64,000 bases of DNA from Agitococcus lubricus. Its GTDB lineage: Bacteria > Pseudomonadota > Gammaproteobacteria > Pseudomonadales > Moraxellaceae. Location: positions 186,001-250,000 of the forward strand of contig NZ_QAON01000003.1 in the NCBI RefSeq assembly GCF_003051055.1, read 5' to 3'. The notes beneath the pieces were generated by a model, which made no database searches, was not told the origin of the DNA, and saw nothing but the letters and a program-made list of their open reading frames with translations. The translations under genes and the position numbers were made by a program. Positions 45,221-55,213 of this stretch are shown in pieces. The number at the start of each line of letters is the position of its first letter. Positions within the stretch are counted from its first letter, which is position 1.

Positions 45221-45529
45221 TTGAATAACAGCCTTGTTGAGCAAGGTAAAGCACAAAAATTTTCAGCTAAAAATATTCGAGTTACTTGTAGTGATTACTG
45301 GTCAAGTTATGCAGAGGTATTTGATCCTGACACTCATCAATCTGTCGGTAAGCATACAGGCTTAACCAATCATGTGGAGGGATTTAATGCCACTGCACGT
45401 CATGGACTGGGTCGGTTAACTCGTCAGACGTTGAGCTTTTCAAAAAACAAGGAAAACCACGAGGCCGTCTTACATGCCTTTATATTGCAGTACAATCAGG
45501 AAATGATGCAAAAATATCAAACACGTTAA
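45221..45529 (+). pseudogene. IS1-family transposase, 3' remnant
   Basis: The reading frame encodes the C-terminal half of an IS1-type transposase: VTCSDYWSSYAEVF carries a catalytic Asp, followed by VGKHTGLTNHVEGFNATARHGLGRLTRQTLSFSK and a final HAFILQYN, all typical of IS1 InsB-like proteins. The N-terminal half with the first catalytic Asp and the zinc-finger-like part is missing, and no intact inverted ends are seen. The frame stays open for about 50 bp upstream. The stop lies next to a fragment of a helicase gene. Confidence 0.85.
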
Positions 45530-45531
45530 GT

Positions 45532-45851
45532 TTTGACACTACCGAGCGTTTTAAGACTGAATTTGGTGAAGGTTCGTTGGCTTTGGTGATTACCCGTGAA
45601 CAAAAGCTGAATATGGACTTATCAGCTAATAATGCCAAGGTGATGTTTATTGAAGGGTGTAAGGGCTTAGAGTTTCCGATTATCTTTTTAATTGGTTTAG
45701 ATTAATGCCACGCCAAGAACGTGATATAGAAGCAGAGCATTGTTTGGCTTATGTGGGCATGACTCGCGCTCAAGACCATTTGATTATGCTGCATGAAGAA
45801 AAGAAGGGCTATGCCTCTGATGTGTATGAGATTTTGGGCGATAAATTATAA
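45532..45851 (+). pseudogene. UvrD/Rep-like helicase, broken 3' fragment
   Basis: Two frames together read as the end of a superfamily 1 helicase. Frame one (45532-45705) gives ...VMFIEGCKGLEFPIIFLIGLD then a stop, matching the helicase motif around KGLEF..V. The second frame (45705-45851) gives RDIEAEHCLAYVGMTRAQDHLIML, motif VI of UvrD-like helicases (LAYVGMTRA). The fragment abuts the IS1 remnant, and at least one frameshift/deletion separates the parts. No ATP-binding N-terminal region remains. Confidence 0.82.
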
Positions 45852-45940
45852 GATTGAATTTGCCATATTTAAAAATTGTATTGTCTAGTTAATAGCAATC
45901 ACAGATTTTTAACTTGACTGTATTGAAGCGAGTTTTATTG

Positions 45941-46594
45941 ATGTCTAATCGAATTGATTATCCATTTAAAAGTGTGGAAAAGATTTTTGAACAAGATGCG
46001 CCACTTAGCAATTCTATAGCATTGTACCATGCTCAATTAGACTCTTTGAAATTACATGAGGGAGTCCCTGCTCCTATACGTCAATTGTTTGAAACTGCAA
46101 AAAACATTTCACTATATGCTTTCTATGCCTATAGATTACATCAGCCAGCTGAGCTAGTAGCTTATTCTGCATTTGAGATGGCTTTAAGAGAGAGAGCTAA
46201 GAATGAGTCACCTGAACTGTTTACTGAGAAGACAGTCCCTATGTTTAAGAAATTATGTGACTTAGCAATTAGTAAGAGTTGGTTTCAGCCTGAAAGTTTT
46301 TTGCATCTAGAAAATCGAGCATATCGCCATGCTAGACAAGCTAAAGAATTGGATTTAATTAAACGTATGGAGGCAGAGGGATTATCTGAGGCTGAGTTAG
46401 ATGAGCCAACGGATGAAGACGTACTTAATGCTTTAAAAGAGTTTAAAGATTTTGCAAGTCCTTTATTAGAGTCATTTCGACACTTACGTAATAATTTAGC
46501 TCATGGCTCTTCGATGTTAATGCCATCTTCAATCAGAACGTTGCGAGTATTGGCAGAGGCAATTAATCAACTCTTTAATATGCCGCATACATGA
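45941..46594 (+). CDS. HEPN-like protein, putative defence-associated
   Basis: About 217 residues from ATG 45941 (alternatively a little longer from 45914). All-helical in appearance. Near the C-terminus it has LRNNLAHGSSML, where R183 and H188 form an R-x4-H motif, the catalytic signature of HEPN ribonucleases and of Abi-like proteins. It stands alone between helicase remnants and the regulator of a type I restriction system. A toxin or abortive-infection RNase role is inference; HEPN-like domains can also be non-catalytic. No adjacent antitoxin (MNT) gene is seen. Confidence 0.65.
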   Translation: MSNRIDYPFKSVEKIFEQDAPLSNSIALYHAQLDSLKLHEGVPAPIRQLFETAKNISLYAFYAYRLHQPAELVAYSAFEMALRERAKNESPELFTEKTVPMFKKLCDLAISKSWFQPESFLHLENRAYRHARQAKELDLIKRMEAEGLSEAELDEPTDEDVLNALKEFKDFASPLLESFRHLRNNLAHGSSMLMPSSIRTLRVLAEAINQLFNMPHT

Positions 46595-46697
46595 TATTCT
46601 TTTTAAAAAATTAGATTGCCATAGTGTGAACCTAGCCAAAGGCTTGCTTGTATCTTTTAAAATCCTATCCCTTTTTTGACACAATTTATTTAAATTT

Positions 46698-46743
46698 ATC
46701 TATAAAAATTAGAGCTAATCTTTAATTTTTATAGATGATTAGC
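46698..46743. promoter_or_regulatory. Nested inverted repeats before the XRE regulator
   Basis: A perfect 14-bp stem ATCTATAAAAATTA / TAATTTTTATAGAT (46698-46736) overlaps a second pairing GCTAATC (46714) / GATTAGC (46737). The two stems are mutually exclusive in RNA. As DNA they form a dyad about 40 bp before the XRE gene and may be its operator. Confidence 0.6.
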
Positions 46744-46783
46744 GTATTATCCATTTTTATCTTGTACATCTTAGAGCCTAGCT

Positions 46784-46981
46784 ATGATACGTTGCCATCT
46801 TGCTCGCCTGATGGGTGAGCGAAAAATGAAAATTTCTGATGTTTTACGAGAGACTGGTCTTAGTCGCAATACTGTGACGTTAATGTACAAAGAAACAGCA
46901 CAAAAGATTGATATTGAGGCTTTAGATAAACTCTGTCGTCTTTTTGAGTGTCAGGTAGGGGATTTGTTGGAGCTGACCTAG
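46784..46981 (+). CDS. Small XRE/Cro-type helix-turn-helix regulator
   Basis: A 65-residue protein with an XRE helix-turn-helix: MKISDVLRETGLSRNTVTLMYKETAQKIDIEALDKLCRLFECQVGDLLEL, of the YozG/short Cro type. It starts 63 bp before hsdM and has a palindromic region upstream. Such small regulators control restriction or toxin operons; control of the hsd genes is inferred from position. Confidence 0.85.
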   Translation: MIRCHLARLMGERKMKISDVLRETGLSRNTVTLMYKETAQKIDIEALDKLCRLFECQVGDLLELT

Positions 46982-47044
46982 TCATAAAAAGATTACTCTT
47001 AAACGCAATTAACACCCAATCATTGAAGAAATAGGAATAACTGA

Positions 47045-48610
47045 ATGACAAGTATGCAACAACGCGCCGCCCTGCAACGTCAAATCTGGGCGATTGCCAA
47101 TGAGGTACGTGGCGCAGTCGATGGCTGGGATTTTAAGCAATATGTACTGGGTACTTTATTCTATCGTTTTATTAGTGAAAATTTTGCCAGTTATATTGAA
47201 GGTGGGGATGACAGTGTCAATTATGCACAATTACCCGATAATGTGATTACACCTGAGCTTAAAGACGACTCCATTAAAACCAAAGGCTACTTTATTTATC
47301 CAAGTCAACTCTTTGCTAATGTGGTCAAAAATGCCCATATTAATGAAAGTTTAAATACCGATTTGGCTGCCATTTTTACGGCTATTGAAGCCTCTGCCAA
47401 TGGTTATCCCTCTCAAGACGACATCAAGGGTTTATTTGCCGATTTTGATACTACCAGCAACCGCTTGGGTAATACCGTTAAAGACAAAAATAGCCGTTTG
47501 TCTGCTGTGTTAAAAGGCGTAGCAGGGCTAGATTTTGGTCATTTTGATGCGGCTCATATTGACTTGTTTGGTGATGCTTACGAATTTTTAATTTCTAACT
47601 ATGCGGCCAATGCAGGCAAGTCGGGTGGCGAGTTTTTTACACCGCAACATGTGTCTAAGTTGATTGCACAACTTGCTATGCACAAGCAAACCACGGTCAA
47701 TAAAATTTATGACCCAGCCGCAGGCTCTGGCTCTTTGTTGCTGCAAGCCAAAAAACATTTTGACGCGCACATCATTGAAGATGGTTTTTTTGGTCAAGAA
47801 ATTAACCACACCACCTATAACCTTGCGCGTATGAATATGTTTTTGCACAACATCAACTACGACAAGTTTAATATTCAACTCGGCAATACTTTGCTTAATC
47901 CACATTTTGGTGATGACAAACCCTTTGATGCCATTGTGTCCAATCCGCCGTATTCGGTCAATTGGATTGGCAGTGACGACCCTACCTTAATCAATGATGA
48001 ACGTTTTGCGCCAGCAGGCGTGCTTGCGCCTAAGTCTAAGGCCGATTTTGCCTTTGTGTTGCATTGTCTGAGTTATTTGTCTAGCAAAGGCCGTGCGGCA
48101 ATTGTGTGCTTTCCGGGTATATTTTATCGAGGTGGCGCAGAGCAAAAAATCCGTCAATATTTGGTGGACAATAATTATGTTGAAACCATTATTTCGCTTG
48201 CACCCAATTTGTTTTATGGCACAAGCATTGCCGTGACAATTTTGGTGCTATCCAAGCATAAAGCGGATAGCACAATTCAATTTGTTGATGCCAGTGGCTT
48301 TTTTAAAAAAGAAACCAACAATAACGTAATGACGGATGAACACATTGACCAGATTATGGCTATTTTTGACCATAAGCAAAATGTGGAGTATGTCGCCAAG
48401 TCGGTGGACATGGCTGATATTGCCGCCAATGATTACAATTTGTCGGTGAGCAGTTATGTAGAAGCTAAAGACAAGCGCGAAGTGATTAATATTGCCAAGC
48501 TGAATGCCGAGCTAAAAACCACCGTTGCCAAGATTGACCAATTAAGGGCAGAGATTGATGCGATTGTGGCGGAGATTGAAGGGGCAGCGACTGAAGGAGA
48601 AATCGCATAA
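47045..48610 (+). CDS. hsdM: Type I restriction-modification methyltransferase subunit HsdM
   Basis: The 521-residue protein has an N-terminal HsdM domain ([38 protein letters not shown]), SAM motif [11 protein letters not shown] (from residue 223) and the N6-adenine catalytic motif NPPYS (from residue 300). It resembles the type IC (EcoR124I-like) subfamily. The stop shares one base with the fic start (TAATG), showing coupling. HsdM methylates adenine in the target set by HsdS. AGGAATA precedes the ATG. Confidence 0.96.
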   Translation: MTSMQQRAALQRQIWAIANEVRGAVDGWDFKQYVLGTLFYRFISENFASYIEGGDDSVNYAQLPDNVITPELKDDSIKTKGYFIYPSQLFANVVKNAHINESLNTDLAAIFTAIEASANGYPSQDDIKGLFADFDTTSNRLGNTVKDKNSRLSAVLKGVAGLDFGHFDAAHIDLFGDAYEFLISNYAANAGKSGGEFFTPQHVSKLIAQLAMHKQTTVNKIYDPAAGSGSLLLQAKKHFDAHIIEDGFFGQEINHTTYNLARMNMFLHNINYDKFNIQLGNTLLNPHFGDDKPFDAIVSNPPYSVNWIGSDDPTLINDERFAPAGVLAPKSKADFAFVLHCLSYLSSKGRAAIVCFPGIFYRGGAEQKIRQYLVDNNYVETIISLAPNLFYGTSIAVTILVLSKHKADSTIQFVDASGFFKKETNNNVMTDEHIDQIMAIFDHKQNVEYVAKSVDMADIAANDYNLSVSSYVEAKDKREVINIAKLNAELKTTVAKIDQLRAEIDAIVAEIEGAATEGEIA

Positions 48611-49212
48611 TGTTGAAAAATAAGCTCAACATTAGCCATCAGGTAGAGTTAGCCAAAGCCGAAGAAAAAATCAGTAAACAAAAGGCAAGGCAACTGTTTG
48701 ACTCTGGCGATATTAATAAGGTTGATGTTGGCAAGTTTGCAGGACTCGCCTTTATTCATGCGTATTTATTTGGTGATATTTATGAATTTGCAGGAAAAAT
48801 CCGCGATGTCAATATGGCTAAGGGCAATTTTAGATTTGCACCTTTAATGTATTTAGAGATGTCGTTAAAGCATATTGATGCGATGCCGCAGCAAAATTTT
48901 GATGAAATTATTGAAAAATATGTTGAGATGAATATTGCCCATCCTTTTAGAGAAGGGAATGGTCGGGCAACGCGTATTTGGCTTGATGTGATGTTGAAGC
49001 AAGAAATTAGACAGGTTATTGATTGGAATTTGGTGGATAAGGATGAGTATTTGTCGGCGATGGAGCGTAGTGTGGTGAAAGATGTCGAAATTAAGGTGTT
49101 ATTAAGGCAAGCATTAACCCATAAAGTTGATGACCGTGCATTGTTTATGAAGGGTATTGATGTGAGCTATTACTACGAAGGCTATAGCGAATTTAAGACA
49201 GAGGAGTTATAG
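48610..49212 (+). CDS. Fic-domain protein inside the hsd operon
   Basis: The 200-residue protein has the Fic core motif HPFREGNGRATR (from His111), the catalytic His and the nucleotide-binding loop of AMP-transferring Fic enzymes, and the upstream FAGLAFIHAYLFGDIYEFAGKIRDVNMAKGNFRFAP region. A standard inhibitory helix motif (S/T)xxxE(G/N) is not evident, so self-inhibition may be absent or distant. It is coupled to hsdM (1-bp overlap) and ends 2 bp before hsdS. Fic genes inside type I operons are known from other bacteria (for example Campylobacter); the role in restriction is not settled. Confidence 0.92.
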   Translation: MLKNKLNISHQVELAKAEEKISKQKARQLFDSGDINKVDVGKFAGLAFIHAYLFGDIYEFAGKIRDVNMAKGNFRFAPLMYLEMSLKHIDAMPQQNFDEIIEKYVEMNIAHPFREGNGRATRIWLDVMLKQEIRQVIDWNLVDKDEYLSAMERSVVKDVEIKVLLRQALTHKVDDRALFMKGIDVSYYYEGYSEFKTEEL

Positions 49213-49214
49213 AC

Positions 49215-50369
49215 ATGAGTAGTATGAGTTTTATGGAAAAGTTGTTTGCTTCTGCTTCGCTTGGCTCAGGAGATAGGGCAGTGGTGGAGTGGAAGACGTT
49301 GGGGGAGGTTACGGAAATTCAACGAGGTAGAAGACTCGTTAAAAGTCAATTAGAAGAGTATGGAAGATATGCGGTTTTTCAAAATAGTATGATTCCTCTT
49401 GGCTATTACCACGAAAGTAACGTATGTGCGAATACTTGTTTTATTATTAGTGCAGGTTCTGCTGGTGAAATTGGTTATAGTAATGTAGATTTTTGGGCTG
49501 CTGATGATGTTTACTATTTTGTCACTCCCGAAAATCTGCAAAGTAAGTTTTTGTATTATTATTTGCTAACGCAACAAATAAAAATAATGGGGCTAGTGCG
49601 TCGCTCAAGTGTACCTCGTTTATCCAAAACTAGCTTTGAAAAAATGACCATTCCCATCCCACCCTTACCCATTCAAGCCGAAATCGTCCGAATTTTGGAC
49701 GCATTTACCGCCCTTACCGCCGAGCTTACCGCCGAGCTTACCGCCGAGCTTACCGCACGCAAAAAACAATACAACTATTATCGGGATAAATTGTTGAGTT
49801 TTGACGAGGGGGATGTGGAGTGGAAAACGTTGGGGGAACTTGCGGAAAATCTCGATTACATGCGGAAGCCTATCACAAGTAGTTTAAGAGATTCTGGCGA
49901 GATTCCTTATTATGGTGCATCGGGAATTGTTGATTATGTAAAAGACTATATTTTTGATGGTGATTTCTTACTTGTTTCGGAAGACGGCGCAAATTTGGTT
50001 GCAAGAAGTACACCTATCGCATTTAGTGTCAGTGGAAAAAGCTGGGTAAACAATCACGCCCATGTATTAAAATTTAATACTTATGCTGAACGTAGATACG
50101 TTGAGTTTTATCTAAACAATATCGACTTAACGCCATATATTTCGGGTGCAGCCCAACCAAAGTTAAATCAGAAAAACTTAAATAGTATTAGAGTCCCCAA
50201 TCCATCACCGTCTGAAAAAAACCGAATCGTCGCCATTCTCGACAAATTTGATGCCCTCACCAACTCCATTACCCAAGGCTTACCGCGTGAAATTGAACTA
50301 AGACAACAGCAATATGAATATTATCGGGATTTGTTGTTGAGTTTTGCTAAGCCAGAGGAGCATCTATGA
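49215..50369 (+). CDS. hsdS: Type I restriction specificity subunit HsdS
   Basis: The 384-residue protein has two target-recognition domains, each opening with EWKTLGE (49287 and 49818) and followed by conserved coiled-coil spacers ending YYRDKLLSF and YYRDLLLSF. The central spacer contains TAEL repeated (TALTAELTAELTAELTARK), with three 12-bp units at 49713-49748. In EcoR124I/EcoDR124II the number of TAEL repeats sets the length of the non-specific gap. The stop overlaps the AlbA_2 gene by 4 bp. The target sequence cannot be read from this protein. Confidence 0.95.
   Translation: MSSMSFMEKLFASASLGSGDRAVVEWKTLGEVTEIQRGRRLVKSQLEEYGRYAVFQNSMIPLGYYHESNVCANTCFIISAGSAGEIGYSNVDFWAADDVYYFVTPENLQSKFLYYYLLTQQIKIMGLVRRSSVPRLSKTSFEKMTIPIPPLPIQAEIVRILDAFTALTAELTAELTAELTARKKQYNYYRDKLLSFDEGDVEWKTLGELAENLDYMRKPITSSLRDSGEIPYYGASGIVDYVKDYIFDGDFLLVSEDGANLVARSTPIAFSVSGKSWVNNHAHVLKFNTYAERRYVEFYLNNIDLTPYISGAAQPKLNQKNLNSIRVPNPSPSEKNRIVAILDKFDALTNSITQGLPREIELRQQQYEYYRDLLLSFAKPEEHL
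49713..49748 (+). repeat. Three tandem 12-bp repeats (TAEL) in hsdS
   Basis: CTTACCGCCGAG is repeated three times exactly, with a partial fourth copy (CTTACCGCA) afterwards. Each unit adds four residues (LTAE). Loss or gain of a unit keeps the frame and should change the spacing between the two recognised half-sites. Confidence 0.95.
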
Positions 50370-52024
50370 CTCCTCAAGAATTGACGAGTCTGCTTGAGCA
50401 ACTCATTGCCACTGGCGAAAATGAAGTCGTAGAGTTTAAGCAAGCCGACAATAACTACAGTACCGACAAAATAGGGGAGTATTTTTCTGCCCTTAGCAAC
50501 GAAGCAAATTTGCGTATGGCCGAGCGTGGGTGGCTAGTATTTGGTGTTTGTGACAAACCGCGTATGGTGGTAGGTAGCGATTATCGTATCAAAACCGAAC
50601 AATTACACAGTTTAAAAAATCAAATTGCCCAAGCCACCGAACCCAGTATCACGCTACGTGAAATACATGTGCTTAATCATCCCAAAGGACGTGTGATTTT
50701 ATTTGAAATTCCAGCCGCACCACGCGGTATCCCGATTGCTTGGAAAGGTCATTATTACGCCCGTGCAGGCGAAAGTCGCGTTTCATTAGGCTTAGATAAA
50801 CTAGATGAAATTCGCCAACAGACACTGCAACAAGATTGGACAGCTCAAGTTATTAGCAGTGCAACACTCATGGATTTAGATGAGATGGCAGTCCGCAAAG
50901 CACGAGAATCATTTGCGCAAAAATATGCAAATCGTATCAGCTCAGAAGAAGTCATGAATTGGCCGCTTGCCACATTTTTAGACCGAGCGCGCCTCACGCA
51001 ACATGGCAAAATTACACGCACAACACTCTTGTTATTAGGTAAAGCAGAAGCAGCTCATTTTTTGTCGCCTCACCCTGCACAAATGACGTGGAAGTTAGAA
51101 GGCCAAGAGCGTGCTTACGAACACTTTGGATTGCCATTTTTTTTAAATACCACTGCACTTTACCAGCGTATTCGCAATATCCAACTTCGTATCTTGCCGC
51201 AAGATGAATTAATTCCTATTGAGGTCTCTAAATACAACCAAAAAATAGTATTAGAAGCCTTGCATAACTGTATAGCACATCAAGACTATGTGCGTAATGG
51301 CCGTATTATTGTCACAGAGCAGCCTAATTTTTTAAAATTTGAAAATGAAGGTGATTTTTTTGAAGGAAAACCCGATGAGTATATTCAAGGTGATAAAACG
51401 CCACGCCGTTATCGTAATCCATTTTTGACACAAGCAATGGCTGAGTTAAATATGATTGATACCATGGGATATGGTATTCATTTAATGTATAAGGGGCAGG
51501 TAAAGCGTTATTTTCCGTTGCCCGATTATGACCTAAAGCAACCAAATGCGGTAAGTATGACGCTGTATGGCGGAGTTGTTGACCCTGCTTACAGTCGTAT
51601 GCTAATGCAAAAAACAGATTTACCTTTAATTGATATATTGGCACTAGACCGCATACAAAAAAAGTTATCTATTCCCGATGACATGGTAGCACGCTTACGC
51701 AAAGCAGGCTTAATTGAGGGGCGAAAACCAAATTTTCATGTCTCTGCCTTAATCGCTAAAGTATCAGCAAGCAAAATTGACTATATTCGTACTCGCGCTC
51801 AAGATGATGCCTTTTATGCTAAGTTAGTCGTTGATTATCTTAAAAATTTTGGTCAGGCTAGTCGTACCGAGATAAATAACTTACTAATGAATAAGTTGAG
51901 CGATGCACTCAATGATGGACAAAAAGAGGACAAAATTAGTAATTTATTAACCAATATGCGTCGTAGTGGCAAAATTATCAATACAGGATCTCGTAAATCT
52001 CCTACATGGCAGCTTGCAGAATAA
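50366..52024 (+). CDS. AlbA_2/Schlafen-type DNA-binding protein in the hsd operon
   Basis: The 552-residue protein starts with an AlbA_2 (Schlafen) domain (ENEVVEFKQADNNYSTDKIGEYFSALSNEANLR, then GWLVFGV and YYARAGESRVSL) and continues with a domain like the C-terminus of RecG-like ATP-dependent helicases/HATPase-type (EALHNCIAHQDYVRNGRIIV, MGYGIHLMYKGQ). A winged-helix-like C-terminus (RTEINNLLMNKLSDALN) ends it. Members are annotated putative DNA-binding or transcriptional regulators. It is coupled to hsdS by ATGA overlap, and lies between hsdS and hsdR. The role in restriction is unknown. Confidence 0.9.
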   Translation: MTPQELTSLLEQLIATGENEVVEFKQADNNYSTDKIGEYFSALSNEANLRMAERGWLVFGVCDKPRMVVGSDYRIKTEQLHSLKNQIAQATEPSITLREIHVLNHPKGRVILFEIPAAPRGIPIAWKGHYYARAGESRVSLGLDKLDEIRQQTLQQDWTAQVISSATLMDLDEMAVRKARESFAQKYANRISSEEVMNWPLATFLDRARLTQHGKITRTTLLLLGKAEAAHFLSPHPAQMTWKLEGQERAYEHFGLPFFLNTTALYQRIRNIQLRILPQDELIPIEVSKYNQKIVLEALHNCIAHQDYVRNGRIIVTEQPNFLKFENEGDFFEGKPDEYIQGDKTPRRYRNPFLTQAMAELNMIDTMGYGIHLMYKGQVKRYFPLPDYDLKQPNAVSMTLYGGVVDPAYSRMLMQKTDLPLIDILALDRIQKKLSIPDDMVARLRKAGLIEGRKPNFHVSALIAKVSASKIDYIRTRAQDDAFYAKLVVDYLKNFGQASRTEINNLLMNKLSDALNDGQKEDKISNLLTNMRRSGKIINTGSRKSPTWQLAE

Positions 52025-52069
52025 ATGCAGAATAAATGCAGAATAAATGCAGAATAAATGCAGAATAAA
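52015..52069 (+). repeat. Five tandem 11-bp repeats between the AlbA_2 gene and hsdR
   Basis: TGCAGAATAAA is repeated five times without change. The first copy contains the AlbA_2 stop codon; the others fill the gap to hsdR. The unit is not a multiple of three and each copy carries TAA, so slippage would alter spacing but hardly the protein. The hsdR ribosome-binding site (GGAG) lies just after the array. Confidence 0.95.
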
Positions 52070-52091
52070 AAAGGAAAAATTGGAGTAACAC

Positions 52092-55000
52092 ATGATCGAC
52101 TACAAAACCATCATCGAATCCAACAATTTTATTGTGCTAGATAAATACACCAAAGAATGGAAAGTTAGCGAAGGCTATCAAAGCGAATATGACTTAGAGC
52201 GTGAGTTTATTCAAGATTTAGTCAATCAAGGCTATGAATATCTGCCAACCCTTAATAACTCACAAGCCATGCTTGCCAATGTACGCGAGCAATTACAAAC
52301 CCTGAATAATGTGGTGTTTTTGGAGAGTGAATGGCAACGTTTTGTTGAGGAGTATTTAGATAAAGCCAACGAAAATATTATCGACAAAACACGCAAGCTA
52401 CACGATGACCATATTTACGACTTTGTGTTTGATAATGGCCGTATTCAAAACATCTATTTGCTCGACAAAAAAAATATCGTTCGTAACAAAGTGCAAGTGA
52501 TTAAGCAGTTTGAGCAAACTGGCTCTCATGCCAATCGTTATGATGTCACTGTGTTAGTTAATGGTTTGCCACTGGTGCAAATTGAGCTAAAAAAACGCGG
52601 CATTGCCATTCGTGAAGCCTTTAATCAAATTCATCGCTATAGTAAAGAAAGCTTTAACAGCCAACATTCCTTGTATAAGTATTTACAACTGTTTGTCATT
52701 TCTAACGGCACAGACAGTCGCTATTTTGCCAATACCACGCAACGCAACAAAAACAGCTTTGACTTTACCATGAATTGGGCGAAAGCCGATAACAGCCTAA
52801 TTAAAGACTTAAAAGATTTTACCGCCACGTTTTTTCAAAAAAATACCTTGCTCAATGTTTTATTACATTATTCGGTATTTGATGTTAGCAATACTTTGTT
52901 GGTGATGCGCCCTTATCAAATTGCCGCTACAGAGCGTATTTTGTGGAAAATAAAAAGTAGCTTTGAAGCCAAAAACTGGAGCAAACCCGAAAGTGGTGGT
53001 TTTATTTGGCATACCACAGGGTCAGGTAAAACGCTAACCAGTTTTAAAGCAGCACGTTTGGCCACAGAATTGGACTTTATCGATAAGGTGTTTTTTGTGG
53101 TAGATAGAAAAGATTTAGACTATCAAACCATGAAGGAGTATCAACGTTTTTCGCCCGATAGTGTTAATGGCTCCGACAGCACCGCAGGACTCAAGCAAAA
53201 TTTAGAGAAAGATGATAATAAGATTATTGTCACGACTATTCAGAAACTTAATAATCTGATGAAAAGTGATGAGCCTCTGCCAATTTATCATAAACAGGTC
53301 GTATTTATTTTTGATGAGTGTCACCGTAGCCAGTTTGGTGAAGCACAAAAAAATCTAAAAAAGAAATTTAAAAAATTTTGTCAGTTTGGTTTTACGGGTA
53401 CGCCTATATTTCCGCAAAATGCCCTTGGTGCAGAAACCACCGCCAGCGTCTTTGGTCGTGAGTTGCATTCCTACGTGATTACTGATGCGATTCGTGATGA
53501 AAAAGTGCTCAAATTCAAGGTCGATTACAACGATGTGCGCCCACATTTTAAGGCAATTGAAACCGAGCAAGATGAGAAAAAACTAAGCGCAGCAGAAAAC
53601 AGACAAGCCTTGTTGCACCCTCAACGTATCCGCGAAATTTCGCAATATATCTTAAATAGCTTTAGGCAAAAGACGCATCGTTTGCACATAAATGCCAAAG
53701 GCTTTAATGCCATGTTTGCCGTGAGTAGTGTCGAAGCAGCTACCCTGTATTATGAGGCACTGAATGAGCTACAAAAGGGTCAGGATAAAACCTTAAAAAT
53801 AGCGACTATTTTTTCGTTTGCAGCGAATGAAGAACAAGATGCTATAGGCGATATTCAGGACGAGAGTTTTGATGTTTCCGCCATGAACATGACTTCTAAA
53901 GAGTTTTTAAGTAAAGCGATTGCTGATTATAACGGACTCTTTAAAACTAACTTTAGTGTCGATGCCAACGGCTTTCAAAACTATTATCGTGATTTAGCTC
54001 AACGCGTTAAATCCAAAGAAATAGATTTATTGATTGTCGTGGGTATGTTTTTGACAGGCTTTGATGCACCTACGCTAAACACCTTATTTGTGGATAAAAA
54101 TTTACGTTATCACGGCTTAATGCAAGCGTATTCACGTACCAATCGTATTTACGATGCTACTAAAACCTTTGGTAATATCGTTACTTTTAGAGATTTGGAA
54201 CAGGCCACCGTTGATGCTATTACGCTTTTTGGTGATAAAAATACTAAAAACGTCGTATTAGAAAAAAGCTATCAGGAATACATGGATGGCTTTGCCGATA
54301 TAGTCACGGGTGAAGCTCGACGTGGTTTTATGGATGTTGTGACTGAATTGGAACAACGCTTTCCAGATCCAACGGCTATTGAAAAAGAGTCTGATAAAAA
54401 AGACTTTGCCAAACTATTTGGCGAGTATTTGCGTGTAGAAAACGTGTTGCAAAATTATGATGAATTTGCCTGTTTAAAAGCCCTACAACAGTTAGATATA
54501 AATGATGCCTCAGCCGTTGAAATATTTAAGGCAGAGCATTATTTAGACGATACAAAGTTTGCTGAGTTACAGGCTATACGCCTACCTTCTGAGCGTCAAA
54601 TTCAAGATTATCGTTCTACCTACAACGATATTCGTGATTGGCAGCGTTGTCAAAAATTAGCTGAGGAAAAAGAAAAGTCTCCCATTGACTGGGGAGATGT
54701 TGTGTTTGAAGTGGATTTGCTGAAATCGCAAGAAATCAATCTAGATTATATTTTGGAATTGATTTTTGAGCACAATAAGAAAAGCAAAAACAAAGCTGAG
54801 TTAGTCGATGAAGTACGCCGCCTGATTCGATCTAGTTTGGGTAATCGTGCAAAAGAAAGCCTGATGGTTGATTTTATTAATCAAACTGATCTTGACCAAA
54901 TTGGTGAAAAGGCGAATGTGATTGCAGCATTCTTTTCTTTTGCTCAAGTTGAACAGCAAAGAGAAGCGGATGAGCTAATTGCGTCAGAGCATCTGAATGT

Positions 55001-55190
55001 TGAAGCAGCACGTCGTTATATAATTAACTCCTTAAAAAAAGAATATGCCAGTGATGCAGGTACAGAGCTTAATGCCATCCTACCCAAGATGAGTCCATTA
55101 AATCCGCAATACTTGACTAAAAAACAAAGTGTTTTTCAAAAAATTGCTTTATTTGTAGAGAAATATAAAGGTGTGAGTACGAAGCTATAA
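52092..55190 (+). CDS. hsdR: Type I restriction endonuclease subunit HsdR
   Basis: The 1032-residue protein has the nuclease motif D151-x13-E165-x-K167 ([19 protein letters not shown]), Walker A TTGSGKT (from 308), the DECH box [10 protein letters not shown], and later helicase motifs ([29 protein letters not shown]), then a helical C-terminal domain. It is typical of the EcoR124I-like group in length and order. HsdR translocates and cuts unmethylated DNA. It ends the hsdM-fic-hsdS-AlbA_2-hsdR operon. Confidence 0.97.
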   Translation: MIDYKTIIESNNFIVLDKYTKEWKVSEGYQSEYDLEREFIQDLVNQGYEYLPTLNNSQAMLANVREQLQTLNNVVFLESEWQRFVEEYLDKANENIIDKTRKLHDDHIYDFVFDNGRIQNIYLLDKKNIVRNKVQVIKQFEQTGSHANRYDVTVLVNGLPLVQIELKKRGIAIREAFNQIHRYSKESFNSQHSLYKYLQLFVISNGTDSRYFANTTQRNKNSFDFTMNWAKADNSLIKDLKDFTATFFQKNTLLNVLLHYSVFDVSNTLLVMRPYQIAATERILWKIKSSFEAKNWSKPESGGFIWHTTGSGKTLTSFKAARLATELDFIDKVFFVVDRKDLDYQTMKEYQRFSPDSVNGSDSTAGLKQNLEKDDNKIIVTTIQKLNNLMKSDEPLPIYHKQVVFIFDECHRSQFGEAQKNLKKKFKKFCQFGFTGTPIFPQNALGAETTASVFGRELHSYVITDAIRDEKVLKFKVDYNDVRPHFKAIETEQDEKKLSAAENRQALLHPQRIREISQYILNSFRQKTHRLHINAKGFNAMFAVSSVEAATLYYEALNELQKGQDKTLKIATIFSFAANEEQDAIGDIQDESFDVSAMNMTSKEFLSKAIADYNGLFKTNFSVDANGFQNYYRDLAQRVKSKEIDLLIVVGMFLTGFDAPTLNTLFVDKNLRYHGLMQAYSRTNRIYDATKTFGNIVTFRDLEQATVDAITLFGDKNTKNVVLEKSYQEYMDGFADIVTGEARRGFMDVVTELEQRFPDPTAIEKESDKKDFAKLFGEYLRVENVLQNYDEFACLKALQQLDINDASAVEIFKAEHYLDDTKFAELQAIRLPSERQIQDYRSTYNDIRDWQRCQKLAEEKEKSPIDWGDVVFEVDLLKSQEINLDYILELIFEHNKKSKNKAELVDEVRRLIRSSLGNRAKESLMVDFINQTDLDQIGEKANVIAAFFSFAQVEQQREADELIASEHLNVEAARRYIINSLKKEYASDAGTELNAILPKMSPLNPQYLTKKQSVFQKIALFVEKYKGVSTKL

Positions 55191-55213
55191 CGTAAGCTAA
55201 TATTCCGCTAAAT

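Noticed and set aside
52015..52069. CRISPR array
   Set aside because: The repeats are 11 bp with no spacers; no CRISPR repeats or cas genes were seen anywhere in the window.
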